Source: Candidatus Saccharimonadota bacterium (GTDB taxonomy: Bacteria > Patescibacteriota > Saccharimonadia > Saccharimonadales > Saccharimonadaceae). Taken from it: a DNA stretch of 40,008 nt. Under the pieces are notes generated by a model. It was not told where the DNA came from. It saw nothing but the letters and a program-made list of their open reading frames with translations, and ran no database searches. Shown here one piece after another: positions 1 to 8,020 of the stretch (positions are counted from its first letter, which is position 1; each line of letters begins with the position of its first letter). The stretch is taken from positions 1-40,008 of the forward strand of contig JAFWHE010000009.1 in the NCBI GenBank assembly GCA_017512045.1, written 5' to 3'. The position numbers and the translations under genes are program-made.

Positions 1-253
1 AGCCATACATAGTCAGGTCGTAACTATTGGAACTATCATAAATAGTAGATGACCAGTAGTAGCCATACAACGTCTGTTGGTAAAGCCGACCAGTACCCCA
101 GTAGTAGAGGCCTGAATAGACATACGACAATGGATAAGATCCTGCACCAAGGCTACCAGTGGAGTCGGAAGACACTTCAAACACCAACGTCACGGCAGGA
201 CTCACAAAATACGTATCGCTCAAAGGTAGGCCGGAAAAATTAACTATCAGCAT
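1..253 (-). CDS. C-terminal-type FISUMP domain fragment, runs off the window
   Basis: An open minus-strand frame runs from the ATG at 253 past the window edge. It reads like the late part of the FISUMP-type domain common in CPR surface proteins: PLSYVYSGLYYWGTG, then GYYWSSTIYDSSNSYDL. The same YWSST signature occurs twice in the giant protein at 23226-29975. The frame is closed upstream by a TAG at 260-262, so there is no signal peptide and no N-terminal part of such a protein. The ATG lies 14 nt inside the sortase gene, with AGAGG three bases before it. It could be a short coupled gene, but a truncated remnant left by recombination is more likely. The 3' end lies outside the window. Confidence 0.5.
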   Translation of the reverse strand, partial: MLIVNFSGLPLSDTYFVSPAVTLVFEVSSDSTGSLGAGSYPLSYVYSGLYYWGTGRLYQQTLYGYYWSSTIYDSSNSYDLTMYG

Positions 254-1082
254 CCACCTCTACTGATGGTTCTGCCGCTCTGCGGCGTTCTTCTGCTTCT
301 CTCTCTGCTTTTTCCTTCTCCTCTTTTTCTTTAGCCTCTCTCTGCTCCTTCAACTCATTGACTATATTTGTATCTTTGAAATTATCACTCACTTCTACTA
401 GAATAGCACGCAAAAATTGGCGGGAGAGGTATGTCTGTTGCCATTGAGACCATTCACCAGTACAAGTGATTAGAGACAAGGATTCTTTGCCTTTTTCTGG
501 CGTCTTCATGACGGTTTTCATATAACTATTCGCTTCTGATAGTGGGACAGTTACATTATCATAAACCTCATAGCGGAAAAACTTTCCATCTCCCCTCTCA
601 ATCATAATGATGTCACCCTTTTCCAGCTCTGGTAGATGTTTAAATACGCCTTCCTTAGTCGGCCCACCATTATGACCATCTATTACCATTGTGCCGCCTA
701 GCCCTGGTTTATCTGAGCCACGAAACCAACCCACATCGAAGATGCTATCCGGAGTAAGCATCTGGCCAATATTATTGACGCCCACTTCCAACACTCTGGC
801 ACGGTCAATGCCGAGCTTCTCGATAGATAGGAAGCGTGGACGATCAGGTGCTACTTTGTGAGCTTGCTTCATTAACTCATCTATATCATCTTCGTTTACG
901 TCATTATCATTGCCTGGTGCATTTGTACTGCTATCTGCAACTGCTCTTGGGCTACCTTCCATGCGGCGATAATAATCATTCTCCCATATAGCTACCCTGA
1001 TTAGACAAATTGCAAGTATAAGCAGTATTGTGCCCCAGATAATTGCGGGAAGATTTTTCTTCCAATTAAACTTTAGTGCCAT
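240..1082 (-). CDS. Sortase (class D/F-like), membrane-anchored
   Basis: The 280-residue protein has a short basic N-terminus, one hydrophobic segment at about residues 12-30, a low-complexity acidic linker to about 70, and a sortase fold to about 235. The expected catalytic residues are visible: His in VIDGHNGG, Cys in LITCTGEW, and Arg in YLSRQFLRAIL. Sortases of this kind cut a sorting motif on secreted proteins and join them to the envelope. The tail after residue 240 is a charged Glu/Lys/Arg stretch, probably coiled coil, that is not part of the enzyme fold. The ATG follows the secY stop by one base, so it is very likely co-translated with secY. No LPXTG-type substrate was found in the window. 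Substrate and exact class are inference. Confidence 0.88.
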   Translation of the reverse strand: MALKFNWKKNLPAIIWGTILLILAICLIRVAIWENDYYRRMEGSPRAVADSSTNAPGNDNDVNEDDIDELMKQAHKVAPDRPRFLSIEKLGIDRARVLEVGVNNIGQMLTPDSIFDVGWFRGSDKPGLGGTMVIDGHNGGPTKEGVFKHLPELEKGDIIMIERGDGKFFRYEVYDNVTVPLSEANSYMKTVMKTPEKGKESLSLITCTGEWSQWQQTYLSRQFLRAILVEVSDNFKDTNIVNELKEQREAKEKEEKEKAEREAEERRRAAEPSVEVDADS

Positions 1083-1083
1083 A

Positions 1084-2499
1084 TTACTTATATTCGTCGT
1101 ATGTTATCATTAATGCCCGCGAGTCTAGCTGACGGAGGCTTTCCAAGGCCACTGTCACCACAATCAAAAGACCAGTACCAGATATAGACAAGCCAATCGG
1201 ATAGCCCATCGTCATGATAAAGATATAATCCGTTACAAAAGGCAACATCGCGATTAATCCTAGCGCAAATGCTCCAAATAGATTCAGACGGTTGACCACT
1301 TTCCCTAGATATGTGGCAGTTGTAATACCAGGACGCACACCTTCTATAAACCCGCCCTGTTTCTGTAAATTATCGGCAATTTCATTAGTATTAAAGATAA
1401 TGGATGTATAGAAATATGTGAACAAAACAACCAATACAAAATACATTGCCGGATACAGGAACCATTGTGCTGTAATGCCATCTGGATATAATGTAGAAAA
1501 GTTAGAGGCGGATGGAGCAGTAAATAATGTTACTAAGCCTTGACCGAACTGATTGCCTGGGTCAAATGATTGGATAAGTTGGCCAATTAGGGATGGTAAA
1601 GCAAGGAAAGAAGTAGCAAAGATAACTGGTACCACACCAGCTGCAATTAGCTTAATTGGCAAAATAGACTTGATGCCACCATAGCTACTATTACCATGTA
1701 CACGTTTAGCATAGTTAATGGTGATGATTCTCTGTGCTTCATTAATCTTCACTAAGAAATAAATCACTACTACCAGTGCCACCGCAAAGCCTAGAATGAT
1801 CCAGAACACCGTCGGATTGACCGGCAAATTGAACCAGCCAAAGAGTGATAGACTACCAGAGCTAGTATCGAACAAAGACGATCCCAAGGATGCCATTGTA
1901 GTAGGTAGTTGAGAAATAATAGAGGCAAAGATGATCATGGATATACCGTTACCGATGCCCTGTTCTGTAATTAATTCACCTAGCCACATCAAGATAATAG
2001 AACCGGCAGTCATAGCCGTAATCGCTAAGAACCATTGTCCAGATGACATTGTAATATCCGTAGTAGTATTGGCTAGTGCAGACTCTCTCAAGATAAAGAT
2101 GTATGCAATAGATTGAACGATTGCCAGAGGTACAGTGAGACGACGCGTCCACTGATTAATTTTGCGACGGCCCGTCTCACCGTCTTGGGATAGCTCTTCT
2201 AATTTCGGCACAGCCTTAGTAACCAACTGCACCACGATAGAGGCAGTAATAAATGGTGAAAGACCTACCAAAATGATAGAGAACGAAGTTAGTCCACCAC
2301 CAGATATAAGATTCAAGAAACTACTAAAATCAGATTTTGAAACTAAGTTTTCGATTGCTTCCTTGAAGGTGCCAGCATCACCGAGTGGCACTGGAACGTG
2401 AGCTAAAATACGATAAGCAACGAGTATACCAAGAACAATCAGTATCCGCTTGCGCATGTCTTTATTCAGGAATGATTTAAAAATAGTCTTGAAATGCAT
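1084..2499 (-). CDS. secY: Preprotein translocase subunit SecY
   Basis: SecY is the ten-helix channel of the Sec translocon, through which the window's secreted and membrane proteins would pass. At 471 residues it is slightly longer than the usual ~430. Recognisable blocks are PFITASIVVQLV in TM2, RRLTVPLAIVQSIAYIF in TM3, the periplasmic-side loops, and GITTATYLGKVVNRLNLFGA before the last helices. It keeps the classical position after L15, but a terminator lies between them (2547-2571). No strong promoter was recognised in the 80 nt upstream; TATTATAG near 2520-2530 is a weak candidate. A GGAG/AAGAG-rich stretch precedes the ATG. The usual next genes (adk, map, infA, rpsM) are replaced by a sortase. 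Confidence 0.97.
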   Translation of the reverse strand: MHFKTIFKSFLNKDMRKRILIVLGILVAYRILAHVPVPLGDAGTFKEAIENLVSKSDFSSFLNLISGGGLTSFSIILVGLSPFITASIVVQLVTKAVPKLEELSQDGETGRRKINQWTRRLTVPLAIVQSIAYIFILRESALANTTTDITMSSGQWFLAITAMTAGSIILMWLGELITEQGIGNGISMIIFASIISQLPTTMASLGSSLFDTSSGSLSLFGWFNLPVNPTVFWIILGFAVALVVVIYFLVKINEAQRIITINYAKRVHGNSSYGGIKSILPIKLIAAGVVPVIFATSFLALPSLIGQLIQSFDPGNQFGQGLVTLFTAPSASNFSTLYPDGITAQWFLYPAMYFVLVVLFTYFYTSIIFNTNEIADNLQKQGGFIEGVRPGITTATYLGKVVNRLNLFGAFALGLIAMLPFVTDYIFIMTMGYPIGLSISGTGLLIVVTVALESLRQLDSRALMITYDEYK

Positions 2500-2546
2500 A
2501 ATATAACTCTTCTTACTCCATCTATAATAACATAGATTACAAAAAC

Positions 2547-2571
2547 AAAAAAGCCCCTTGGTGGGGCTTTT
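2547..2571 (-). terminator. Intrinsic terminator after rplO
   Basis: Read on the minus strand, GCCCC-ACCAA-GGGGC is followed by six T. It lies 13 nt beyond the rplO stop and ends the L6-L18-S5-L15 unit before secY. Confidence 0.85.
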
Positions 2572-2583
2572 TGCTAAGAAATT

Positions 2584-3066
2584 CTATTTCTTTTCGCCTT
2601 TGCGGCTGTCTTCTGCGGTTTTGCGAGTAGGGATAGCTACTTTCTTAAAGCTACCACCAGCTTTCTTGATTGCTTCGACAGCAGTCCTAGAAGCAAACTG
2701 AGTACTAAGATCAATCTTTGCGGTAATCTCACCACGTGTGATAATCTTTACCTTAGCATAAGGAGTAGAAATCAACCCTGCATCATACAAAGCAAAATTA
2801 TCTACACTACCCTTCAGGCTATTTAGACGGTCTGTATAGACCACCTCTGCTTTAGCATGGATAGACTTAAAACCTTTTAGCTTTGGCACGGCTTGCATAA
2901 TAGCGCGCTGACCGCCCATGAAACCAGCTGGCATCTTACTATGGCCAGTACGAGCTTTTTGACCTTTGGTACCACGACCAGCAGTTTTACCCTGTCCAGC
3001 AGAAATACCGCGACCCTTGCGAGATGGACGAGTATTCTTTTCTACGTTTAATTCATTGTATTTCAT
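2584..3066 (-). CDS. rplO: 50S ribosomal protein L15
   Basis: L15 (uL15) helps late assembly of the large subunit. The 160 residues start with the family's glycine/arginine-rich arm (GRGISAGQGKTAGRGTKGQ), continue with GGQRAIMQAVPKLKGF, and end in a compact C-terminal domain plus a short charged tail. Its ATG shares one A with the rpsE stop (TAATG), so the two are translationally coupled. Most bacteria place rpmD (L30) between S5 and L15; here there is no room for it, as known for CPR bacteria. Confidence 0.97.
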   Translation of the reverse strand: MKYNELNVEKNTRPSRKGRGISAGQGKTAGRGTKGQKARTGHSKMPAGFMGGQRAIMQAVPKLKGFKSIHAKAEVVYTDRLNSLKGSVDNFALYDAGLISTPYAKVKIITRGEITAKIDLSTQFASRTAVEAIKKAGGSFKKVAIPTRKTAEDSRKGEKK

Positions 3067-3731
3067 TACTTAGCCTCCTTCTTAGTGGCTTTCTTGGTAG
3101 CAGGTTTTTTCTCACCTTTTAGCTTGGTTGTTTCCCAGTCTTTGCGAGGAACCTGAGCTTTTAAGCCTTCTACTACAGCATAGGCGATGTTAACCTTATT
3201 AGTAGAACCAAGGCTCTTAGAAATGAGGTTCTTTACACCAGTAAGACCAATAATGGAACGGACCACGCCACCAGCGATGATACCAGTACCAGGAGCAGCT
3301 GGCTTTAATAGCACGTCTGCGCCAGTTACCTTAGTTTCTACTTCGTGGCAAATAGTCTCACCATCAAGAGGAAACTCAATCATATTCTTTTTGGCCTTAG
3401 CAGTAGCCTTTTGAACGGCAGCAGTAACATCGCCACCTTTTGCTACACCGACACCGATTTTATTCTTGTGATTGCCAATAGCGACAAGCGCTTTAAAGCG
3501 CATTCTACGACCACCCTTAACCGTACGAGAAACACGATCAATATTGATTGTTACTTCGTCATATTCCTTCGGAGCAACGTCTGCTTTCACGCGATCGCGG
3601 CGACGATTATTGCGACGATCAAATGGGCGACCGCCAATGTCTTTTTGCTTGCGGGTAGCGGCAGTCTCGTCACTCATCTTCAAGGTGCCTGCCTTGTTGA
3701 TGACTTTTGGCTGATTAGTATTTTCTGCCAT
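3066..3731 (-). CDS. rpsE: 30S ribosomal protein S5
   Basis: S5 (uS5) sits near the decoding centre and mRNA entry. At 221 residues it is longer than the usual ~165, with an N-terminal extension of about 55 residues (rich in Arg/Asn: GRPFDRRNNRRRDRVK) and a Lys-rich tail. The core is clear: TVKGGRRMRFKALVAIGN, then GVGVAKGGDVTAAVQKA, then AAPGTGIIAGGVVRSIIGL. It is one base past the rplR stop and overlaps rplO by the TAATG junction. Confidence 0.97.
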   Translation of the reverse strand: MAENTNQPKVINKAGTLKMSDETAATRKQKDIGGRPFDRRNNRRRDRVKADVAPKEYDEVTINIDRVSRTVKGGRRMRFKALVAIGNHKNKIGVGVAKGGDVTAAVQKATAKAKKNMIEFPLDGETICHEVETKVTGADVLLKPAAPGTGIIAGGVVRSIIGLTGVKNLISKSLGSTNKVNIAYAVVEGLKAQVPRKDWETTKLKGEKKPATKKATKKEAK

Positions 3732-3732
3732 A

Positions 3733-4062
3733 TTAAAACTCCAATCCTTCCTTACGGGCAGCTTCTGCTAGCGCAGACATTCTACCAGCATATAATCTTG
3801 ATCCGCGGTCAAAGACAACGGTCTTGACCTTGGCTTTTTTAGCCTTCTCTGCAATTTCTTTACCAATAGCGGCTGCTTTTTCTGTCATAGTACCAGATAA
3901 TTTGCTACCAACAGTAGTCGCATATGCTAGAGTAGTCTTCTTATCGTCATCTACCACTTGAGCGATGATGTGCATATTGCTAATGTGGACGGCTAGGCGA
4001 GGCCTCTCGCTTGTACCGTGAATTTTTGCACGAGTGCGCTTTGCGCGATATTCAGCTTTCAT
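3733..4062 (-). CDS. rplR: 50S ribosomal protein L18
   Basis: L18 (uL18) binds 5S rRNA with L5. The 109-residue protein shows the family's RPRLAVHISNMHIIAQVVDD near the N-terminus and FDRGSRLYAGRMSALAEAARKEGL at the C-terminus. It is slightly shorter than usual because the basic N-terminal arm is reduced. It overlaps rplF by the A of TAATG and is followed after one base by rpsE. Confidence 0.97.
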   Translation of the reverse strand: MKAEYRAKRTRAKIHGTSERPRLAVHISNMHIIAQVVDDDKKTTLAYATTVGSKLSGTMTEKAAAIGKEIAEKAKKAKVKTVVFDRGSRLYAGRMSALAEAARKEGLEF

Positions 4063-4598
4063 TATTTCTTTCCTGCCTTTCCTGCCTTGCGGATGATATG
4101 CTCATCTACATATTTGATGCCTTTGCCCTTGTATGGCTCTGGCTTCTTTAGTGCACGGATTTCTGCTGCTACTTGGCCAACTTTTTGCTTGTCAGCACCG
4201 CTAACAGTGATTTCCATTTTATCTACTTTTAGCTCAATTCCATCTGGAGCAGTGTATTTTACTGGGTGAGAAAAACCAAGTGCCATTTCAATCTGCTTGC
4301 CACCGCCAGAAAGACGGAAACCGACACCATTAATCTCTAGCTTTTTCTCAAAGCCCTTTGTGACGCCAATCACAGCATTATTGAGTAATGCTCTCTGGAG
4401 GCCATGCCAAGCTTTAGAAGCTGGCTCGTCATCCTTGCGAGTCACGATGATTTTATTATCTTCTACCTTTGTGGTAGTATTAGCCTGAACAGGAACCTGA
4501 AGCGTGCCTTTTGGACCAGCGACAGTAATCTCTTTGTCGCCGACCGTAATTGTCACGCCTGCAGGAATCTCTACAGGTAGTTTTCCGATACGACTCAT
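4062..4598 (-). CDS. rplF: 50S ribosomal protein L6
   Basis: L6 (uL6) lies near the factor-binding site of the large subunit. The 178 residues start MSRIGKLPVEIPAGVTI and carry both alpha-beta repeats; the signature near the C-terminus is EPYKGKGIKYVDEHIIRKAGK. It is the first gene of a separate unit (L6-L18-S5-L15). A promoter lies just upstream within an inverted repeat (4620-4654), and the neighbouring upstream gene is an unrelated membrane protein instead of rpsH. AAGGGA, seven bases before the ATG, is the likely ribosome binding site. Confidence 0.97.
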   Translation of the reverse strand: MSRIGKLPVEIPAGVTITVGDKEITVAGPKGTLQVPVQANTTTKVEDNKIIVTRKDDEPASKAWHGLQRALLNNAVIGVTKGFEKKLEINGVGFRLSGGGKQIEMALGFSHPVKYTAPDGIELKVDKMEITVSGADKQKVGQVAAEIRALKKPEPYKGKGIKYVDEHIIRKAGKAGKK

Positions 4599-4619
4599 AA
4601 TCGTCCCTTGTTTAATATC

Positions 4620-4654
4620 CCTGTAATTTTATCACACATTACAGGAAAAATCAA
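4620..4654 (-). promoter_or_regulatory. rplF promoter embedded in an inverted repeat
   Basis: On the minus strand, TTGATT (4649-4654), a 17-bp spacer and TAAAAT (4626-4631, with extended TG) form a good promoter starting four bases after the stop of the upstream gene. A perfect inverted repeat overlaps it: CCTGTAAT, 10-bp gap, ATTACAGG (4620-4627 and 4638-4645). No T-run follows, so it does not look like a terminator. It could be an operator or an RNA element; that role is inference. Confidence 0.7.
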
Positions 4655-4657
4655 GGG

Positions 4658-5713
4658 TTAATTGCCATTTGTGACTTTTCTATTTTCTTTTTTCTTCTTA
4701 TCGTAACATTCCATACCCTGATAGGCTTTTCTCGCACCAAAATCTTCCTCATAGACTTCACACTTTAGGATTTCGTCATCTTTGATTGTCGTAAAGAACT
4801 CCCACTTGGATGTAGGTGTTGGACGATAAAATAATGCATCTACACCACTAATTTTTGCTATGAGATACTGATATGGATCAAAGACACTATTTTTGATCAT
4901 ATCCTCTGTGGCCGTCAAATCGGTTGGATACTCCTCCATCACAGAATAATATGCCTCTGCTAGGCCATTAATCAACATGACTGTGTCTGCAGAAATCCAT
5001 GATGTATGTCCACATGATAGATAATAAGGAACTTTGGTCTCTGTAGAAACACACAAAATCTCTGTCTCTGGATTATAGAACTGTACAGAGCCATCGTCCA
5101 ATTCTACGACCTTATATTCTTCAAACCCATCCGATAATAACTGTTTCCTAGCTTGTAGTGCGACATTATACATCAAAGCCTCATCTGAATCCGTTGCTGA
5201 CCGCAGGCCGTAACTCTTTTCTAGTGCAATTGGAACTCTAGCAGATGAAATCTTATACACTGGGAAGAATGCATCATATATTTGTTCTAGCTGTTCATCG
5301 GAATCATTCTTCGTCAGATATTTTTGCGCAATCGTACTAATATTAGATACTAAATCTCTAACAGAGGTATCTTTGCTCGTAGTTTTTTTCTTCTTGGATG
5401 ATGCCTCCTCAGATGAATTTGACTGATTATCGCTATCGTCATTTGAACTGCCTTTATTAGAATTAAGGATGACTACCAATGTGACAATACCAGCTATCAC
5501 GAGGACTGTAACAATCCAAAAAATAGGCTTTTTCAGTAAATTTTTAATATCAAACTTCTTTTTTTCAGGTACATTCCCAAGGTTTACTGGTTGCTCTGCT
5601 GGTGCTTGATTGTTATTAAAATTAGAGCTAACCAACGTGCGTAAATCCGGTGACGTCGGCTGATTTTGGCTATTAGTTAAGTCAACATTTTGTCCATCTA
5701 GGTTATTATCCAT
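4658..5713 (-). CDS. One-TM protein with extracytoplasmic domain, function unknown
   Basis: I do not recognise this 351-residue protein. Residues 1-60 are Asn/Gln-rich and polar. A basic stretch (EKKKFDIKNLLKK) precedes one membrane segment (FWIVTVLVIAGIVTLVVIL, about 67-86). A Ser/Asp/Lys low-complexity linker follows to about 120, then a folded domain of about 220 residues that ends in a Lys-rich tail. The outer domain has four cysteines (ILCVS, LSCGH, LKCEV, MECYD), possibly two disulfides. Topology suggests N-in, domain outside. It stands between rpsH and rplF, where no gene normally lies, with its own promoter and the rpsH terminator upstream. Codon use looks like its neighbours. Confidence 0.85.
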   Translation of the reverse strand: MDNNLDGQNVDLTNSQNQPTSPDLRTLVSSNFNNNQAPAEQPVNLGNVPEKKKFDIKNLLKKPIFWIVTVLVIAGIVTLVVILNSNKGSSNDDSDNQSNSSEEASSKKKKTTSKDTSVRDLVSNISTIAQKYLTKNDSDEQLEQIYDAFFPVYKISSARVPIALEKSYGLRSATDSDEALMYNVALQARKQLLSDGFEEYKVVELDDGSVQFYNPETEILCVSTETKVPYYLSCGHTSWISADTVMLINGLAEAYYSVMEEYPTDLTATEDMIKNSVFDPYQYLIAKISGVDALFYRPTPTSKWEFFTTIKDDEILKCEVYEEDFGARKAYQGMECYDKKKKENRKVTNGN

Positions 5714-5737
5714 TTTAATATTTCCTTACCTTAATAT

Positions 5738-5767
5738 ATTTTAACACAAGCACAATCAAATTAGCAA
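5738..5767 (-). promoter_or_regulatory. Promoter of the one-TM protein gene
   Basis: Minus strand: TTGCTA (5762-5767), 18-bp spacer, TAAAAT (5738-5743) with extended TG. AAGGAA then precedes the ATG at 5713 by nine bases. The -35 overlaps the tail of the rpsH terminator. Confidence 0.6.
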
Positions 5768-5768
5768 C

Positions 5769-5797
5769 AAAAAATCCGACAGTATAACATTGCCGGA
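5769..5797 (-). terminator. Intrinsic terminator after rpsH
   Basis: Minus strand: TCCGGCA (5791-5797), nine-base loop, TGTCGGA (5775-5781, one G-T pair), then six T (5769-5774). It separates S8 from L6, which are normally in one operon. Confidence 0.8.
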
Positions 5798-5816
5798 CTT
5801 TTCTAAAAAGTTGTTT

Positions 5817-6218
5817 TTACCAAACTTTCACAAGAATCTCTCCGCCGAGACGATTCTTCTTAGCTTCTGCACCGCTCATGACGCCCTTAGAAGTAGAGAT
5901 GAGGACGATACCACGACCAGACTTAACTGTCGGAATATCATCTGCAGATGTGTATACCCTACGACCAGGTTTAGAAATCTTTGTGATTTCGTTAATAGTT
6001 GCATTTTCACCCTCGTTATTGATGATGACATGCAAAATATCGCGTGGATGAGATTTTTCAATGGTGTAATCAGTAATGTAGCCACCTTTTTTCAAGCCGT
6101 CAATTACTGCAACTTTCAGCTTGGAAGTAGGGACACATACTTCATTCTTGCTAACCAGAATAGCGTTACGGATACGAGTAATCAGGTCAGCGATTTGATC
6201 AGTAGATTGTAATGACAT
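5817..6218 (-). CDS. rpsH: 30S ribosomal protein S8
   Basis: S8 (uS8) binds central-domain 16S rRNA and in many bacteria also represses the spc operon. The 133 residues start with DQIADLITRIRNAIL and end with the signature STSKGVMSGAEAKKNRLGGEILVKVW. Its stop is followed within 50 nt by a terminator, making it the last gene of the S10/first spc unit. AAGGAGAA precedes the ATG. Confidence 0.97.
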   Translation of the reverse strand: MSLQSTDQIADLITRIRNAILVSKNEVCVPTSKLKVAVIDGLKKGGYITDYTIEKSHPRDILHVIINNEGENATINEITKISKPGRRVYTSADDIPTVKSGRGIVLISTSKGVMSGAEAKKNRLGGEILVKVW

Positions 6219-6233
6219 AATTCTCCTTTCTCC

Positions 6234-6503
6234 TTACCAGCTACTCTTTGTTACGCCAGGGATTTCTCCCTTGCTTGCTTTTTCACGGAAATTAATACGT
6301 GATAAACCGAAGCGACGCATATAGCCATGTGGACGACCATCCAACATATCGCGATTTTTCAATCTAGTTGGACTAGAATTGCGAGGAAGTTTCTGTAATC
6401 CCTCCAAATCACCAGCCGCTTTCAGCTCGGCACGCTTAGTTTTATATTTATCATACATCTTCTGTCGTTTTTGATCGCGAAGGATTGCTGACTTCTTTGC
6501 CAT
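6234..6503 (-). CDS. rpsN: 30S ribosomal protein S14, zinc-free type
   Basis: S14 (uS14) belongs to the small-subunit head. The 89-residue length and absence of any cysteine identify the long, zinc-independent form rather than the 61-residue CxxC form. Key blocks are [21 protein letters not shown] and [20 protein letters not shown] with the terminal KSSW. The start overlaps the rplE stop as TAATG. Confidence 0.97.
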   Translation of the reverse strand: MAKKSAILRDQKRQKMYDKYKTKRAELKAAGDLEGLQKLPRNSSPTRLKNRDMLDGRPHGYMRRFGLSRINFREKASKGEIPGVTKSSW

Positions 6504-7072
6504 TACTTTTCCTCCTTTTTCTCAAACGGCATACCAAAGAGTTCTAACAATCTAGTGCTCCCTTCCTGAGATCCGTTTTTAATAATAAATGTTACTTCTA
6601 GGCCATGCAAAACCGCAGCATCTTCAAAGGTGATTTCCGGAAAAACTGTTTGCTCTTTGAGACCCAAGCTATAATTACCTTGTGCATCAAAGCTTTTCTT
6701 AGAAACGCCATGAAAATCGCGTACATGTGGTAATGCAATATTAATCAAACGATCAGCAAATTCATACATCTTTGCGCCACGTAAAGTGGTGAGATAACCA
6801 ATCGGAGCACCCATACCCTTGCGGATTTTGAATGTTGCAATAGATTTCTTTGCCAAACGAGAAGTAGTTGCCTGGCCAGTAATCTTTGCTAGTGTCAAAG
6901 CTACTGTTTCTGTATACTTCTTGTCATCACGTTTCTTACCGACACCAGAAGAAACGATAATTTTCTCTAGCTTTGGAACCTGGTTGACATTTTCAAGCTT
7001 CAGGTCTTTCATCAGAGCATTAACGATTTCTTTGTCGTATTTTTCCTTTAATCTAGGTGTATAATCAGACAT
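6503..7072 (-). CDS. rplE: 50S ribosomal protein L5
   Basis: L5 (uL5) binds 5S rRNA in the central protuberance. The 189 residues contain [15 protein letters not shown] near the N-terminus, [20 protein letters not shown] in the middle, and the G-N-Y-S-L-G motif with EQTVFPEI toward the end. It is coupled by TAATG both to rplX upstream and to rpsN downstream. Confidence 0.97.
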   Translation of the reverse strand: MSDYTPRLKEKYDKEIVNALMKDLKLENVNQVPKLEKIIVSSGVGKKRDDKKYTETVALTLAKITGQATTSRLAKKSIATFKIRKGMGAPIGYLTTLRGAKMYEFADRLINIALPHVRDFHGVSKKSFDAQGNYSLGLKEQTVFPEITFEDAAVLHGLEVTFIIKNGSQEGSTRLLELFGMPFEKKEEK

Positions 7073-7299
7073 TACTTACCCTCCTTTTTAAGATTAGAGA
7101 GGTCAATACCGACATGAATCGTCTTCTTACCACCAGCTGGGTTGAATTGGGTCTTCTTCATATGGCGCTCACGGACTTCAATCCCGTCAATCATTGCCTT
7201 ATGATTCTTTGGGTCCATTTTGACGATTTTACCGGTTTTACCCTTGTTATCACCTGCGATAATCTTTACCATATCGCCAGTCTTCAAATTCTGTGCCAT
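7072..7299 (-). CDS. rplX: 50S ribosomal protein L24, short form
   Basis: L24 (uL24) is an early assembly protein. The KOW motif is clear: KTGDMVKIIAGDNKGKTGKI. At 75 residues it is shorter than the usual ~100; the C-terminal extension is reduced after HVGIDLSNLKKEGK. The stop overlaps rplE as TAATG, and rplN ends one base upstream. Confidence 0.95.
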   Translation of the reverse strand: MAQNLKTGDMVKIIAGDNKGKTGKIVKMDPKNHKAMIDGIEVRERHMKKTQFNPAGGKKTIHVGIDLSNLKKEGK

Positions 7300-7300
7300 T

Positions 7301-7669
7301 TTAGAGTACCTCCGGTGCTAAGCTGATAATTTTATTGAATCCACGTTCACGTAGTTCACGAGGAACTGGTCCGAATACACGAGTACCACGTGGAGTCTTA
7401 TCATCATTAATCAGCACTGCTGCATTATCGTCGAAACGAATAGTAGAACCATCCGGACGACGAATTTGTTCGCGAGTACGTACGATGACAGCACGTACTA
7501 CCGCTTTTTTCTTTACACCACCAGTTGGGGATGCATCTTTGATGCTGGCAGTAACAATGTCACCAACCCGTGCATATCTTGCGCGAGTTCCACCAAGGAC
7601 CCGGATTACACCAAGCTCTTTGGCGCCACTGTTGTCAGCAACTTTTAATCTAGTTTCCTGTTGGATCAT
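7301..7669 (-). CDS. rplN: 50S ribosomal protein L14
   Basis: L14 (uL14) lies at the subunit interface near the sarcin-ricin loop. The 122-residue length is canonical, with [19 protein letters not shown] at the start, [20 protein letters not shown] in the middle and [20 protein letters not shown] at the end. It lies two bases after rpsQ and one base before rplX. Confidence 0.98.
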   Translation of the reverse strand: MIQQETRLKVADNSGAKELGVIRVLGGTRARYARVGDIVTASIKDASPTGGVKKKAVVRAVIVRTREQIRRPDGSTIRFDDNAAVLINDDKTPRGTRVFGPVPRELRERGFNKIISLAPEVL

Positions 7670-7671
7670 AA

Positions 7672-8019
7672 TTACTCCTTTGTCTCCTCGGATGCAGAGG
7701 TGTTAGCCGCAATTTCGTCAGCACCAACCTTTTCAGGCATTTCTACCTCATTTACATCCTCTTTCAAAGCGATGGTACCATGTGATTTCTCAAGAACTTT
7801 TACTAGATTATAGCAGACAGTCTTGGAGAATGGACGGCACTCAACGATTTCAACCTTATCGCCAACATGCGCTTCGTTTTTCTCATCGTGAGCAGTATAT
7901 TTACGAGTTTTAGTATATTGCTTACGATAGAGAGGGTGTGTCTCACGACTAACGATGGAGACTGTGATAGTCTTATCACGCTTGTCGGAAGAAACCAAAC
8001 CAATAAGTGATTTAGCCAT
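7672..8019 (-). CDS. rpsQ: 30S ribosomal protein S17 with C-terminal extension
   Basis: S17 (uS17) is an early-binding OB-fold protein of the small subunit. Residues 1-80 carry the core ([20 protein letters not shown], then [18 protein letters not shown]). The remaining ~30 residues are an acidic tail not present in the usual 85-residue protein. It begins one base after the rplP stop; rpmC (L29), normally between L16 and S17, is absent from this place. Confidence 0.96.
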   Translation of the reverse strand: MAKSLIGLVSSDKRDKTITVSIVSRETHPLYRKQYTKTRKYTAHDEKNEAHVGDKVEIVECRPFSKTVCYNLVKVLEKSHGTIALKEDVNEVEMPEKVGADEIAANTSASEETKE

Positions 8020-8020
8020 G

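Noticed and set aside
3345-3827. 160-codon plus-strand frame opposite rpsE/rplR
   Set aside because: Fully opposite two certain ribosomal protein genes, with no ribosome binding site or family resemblance.
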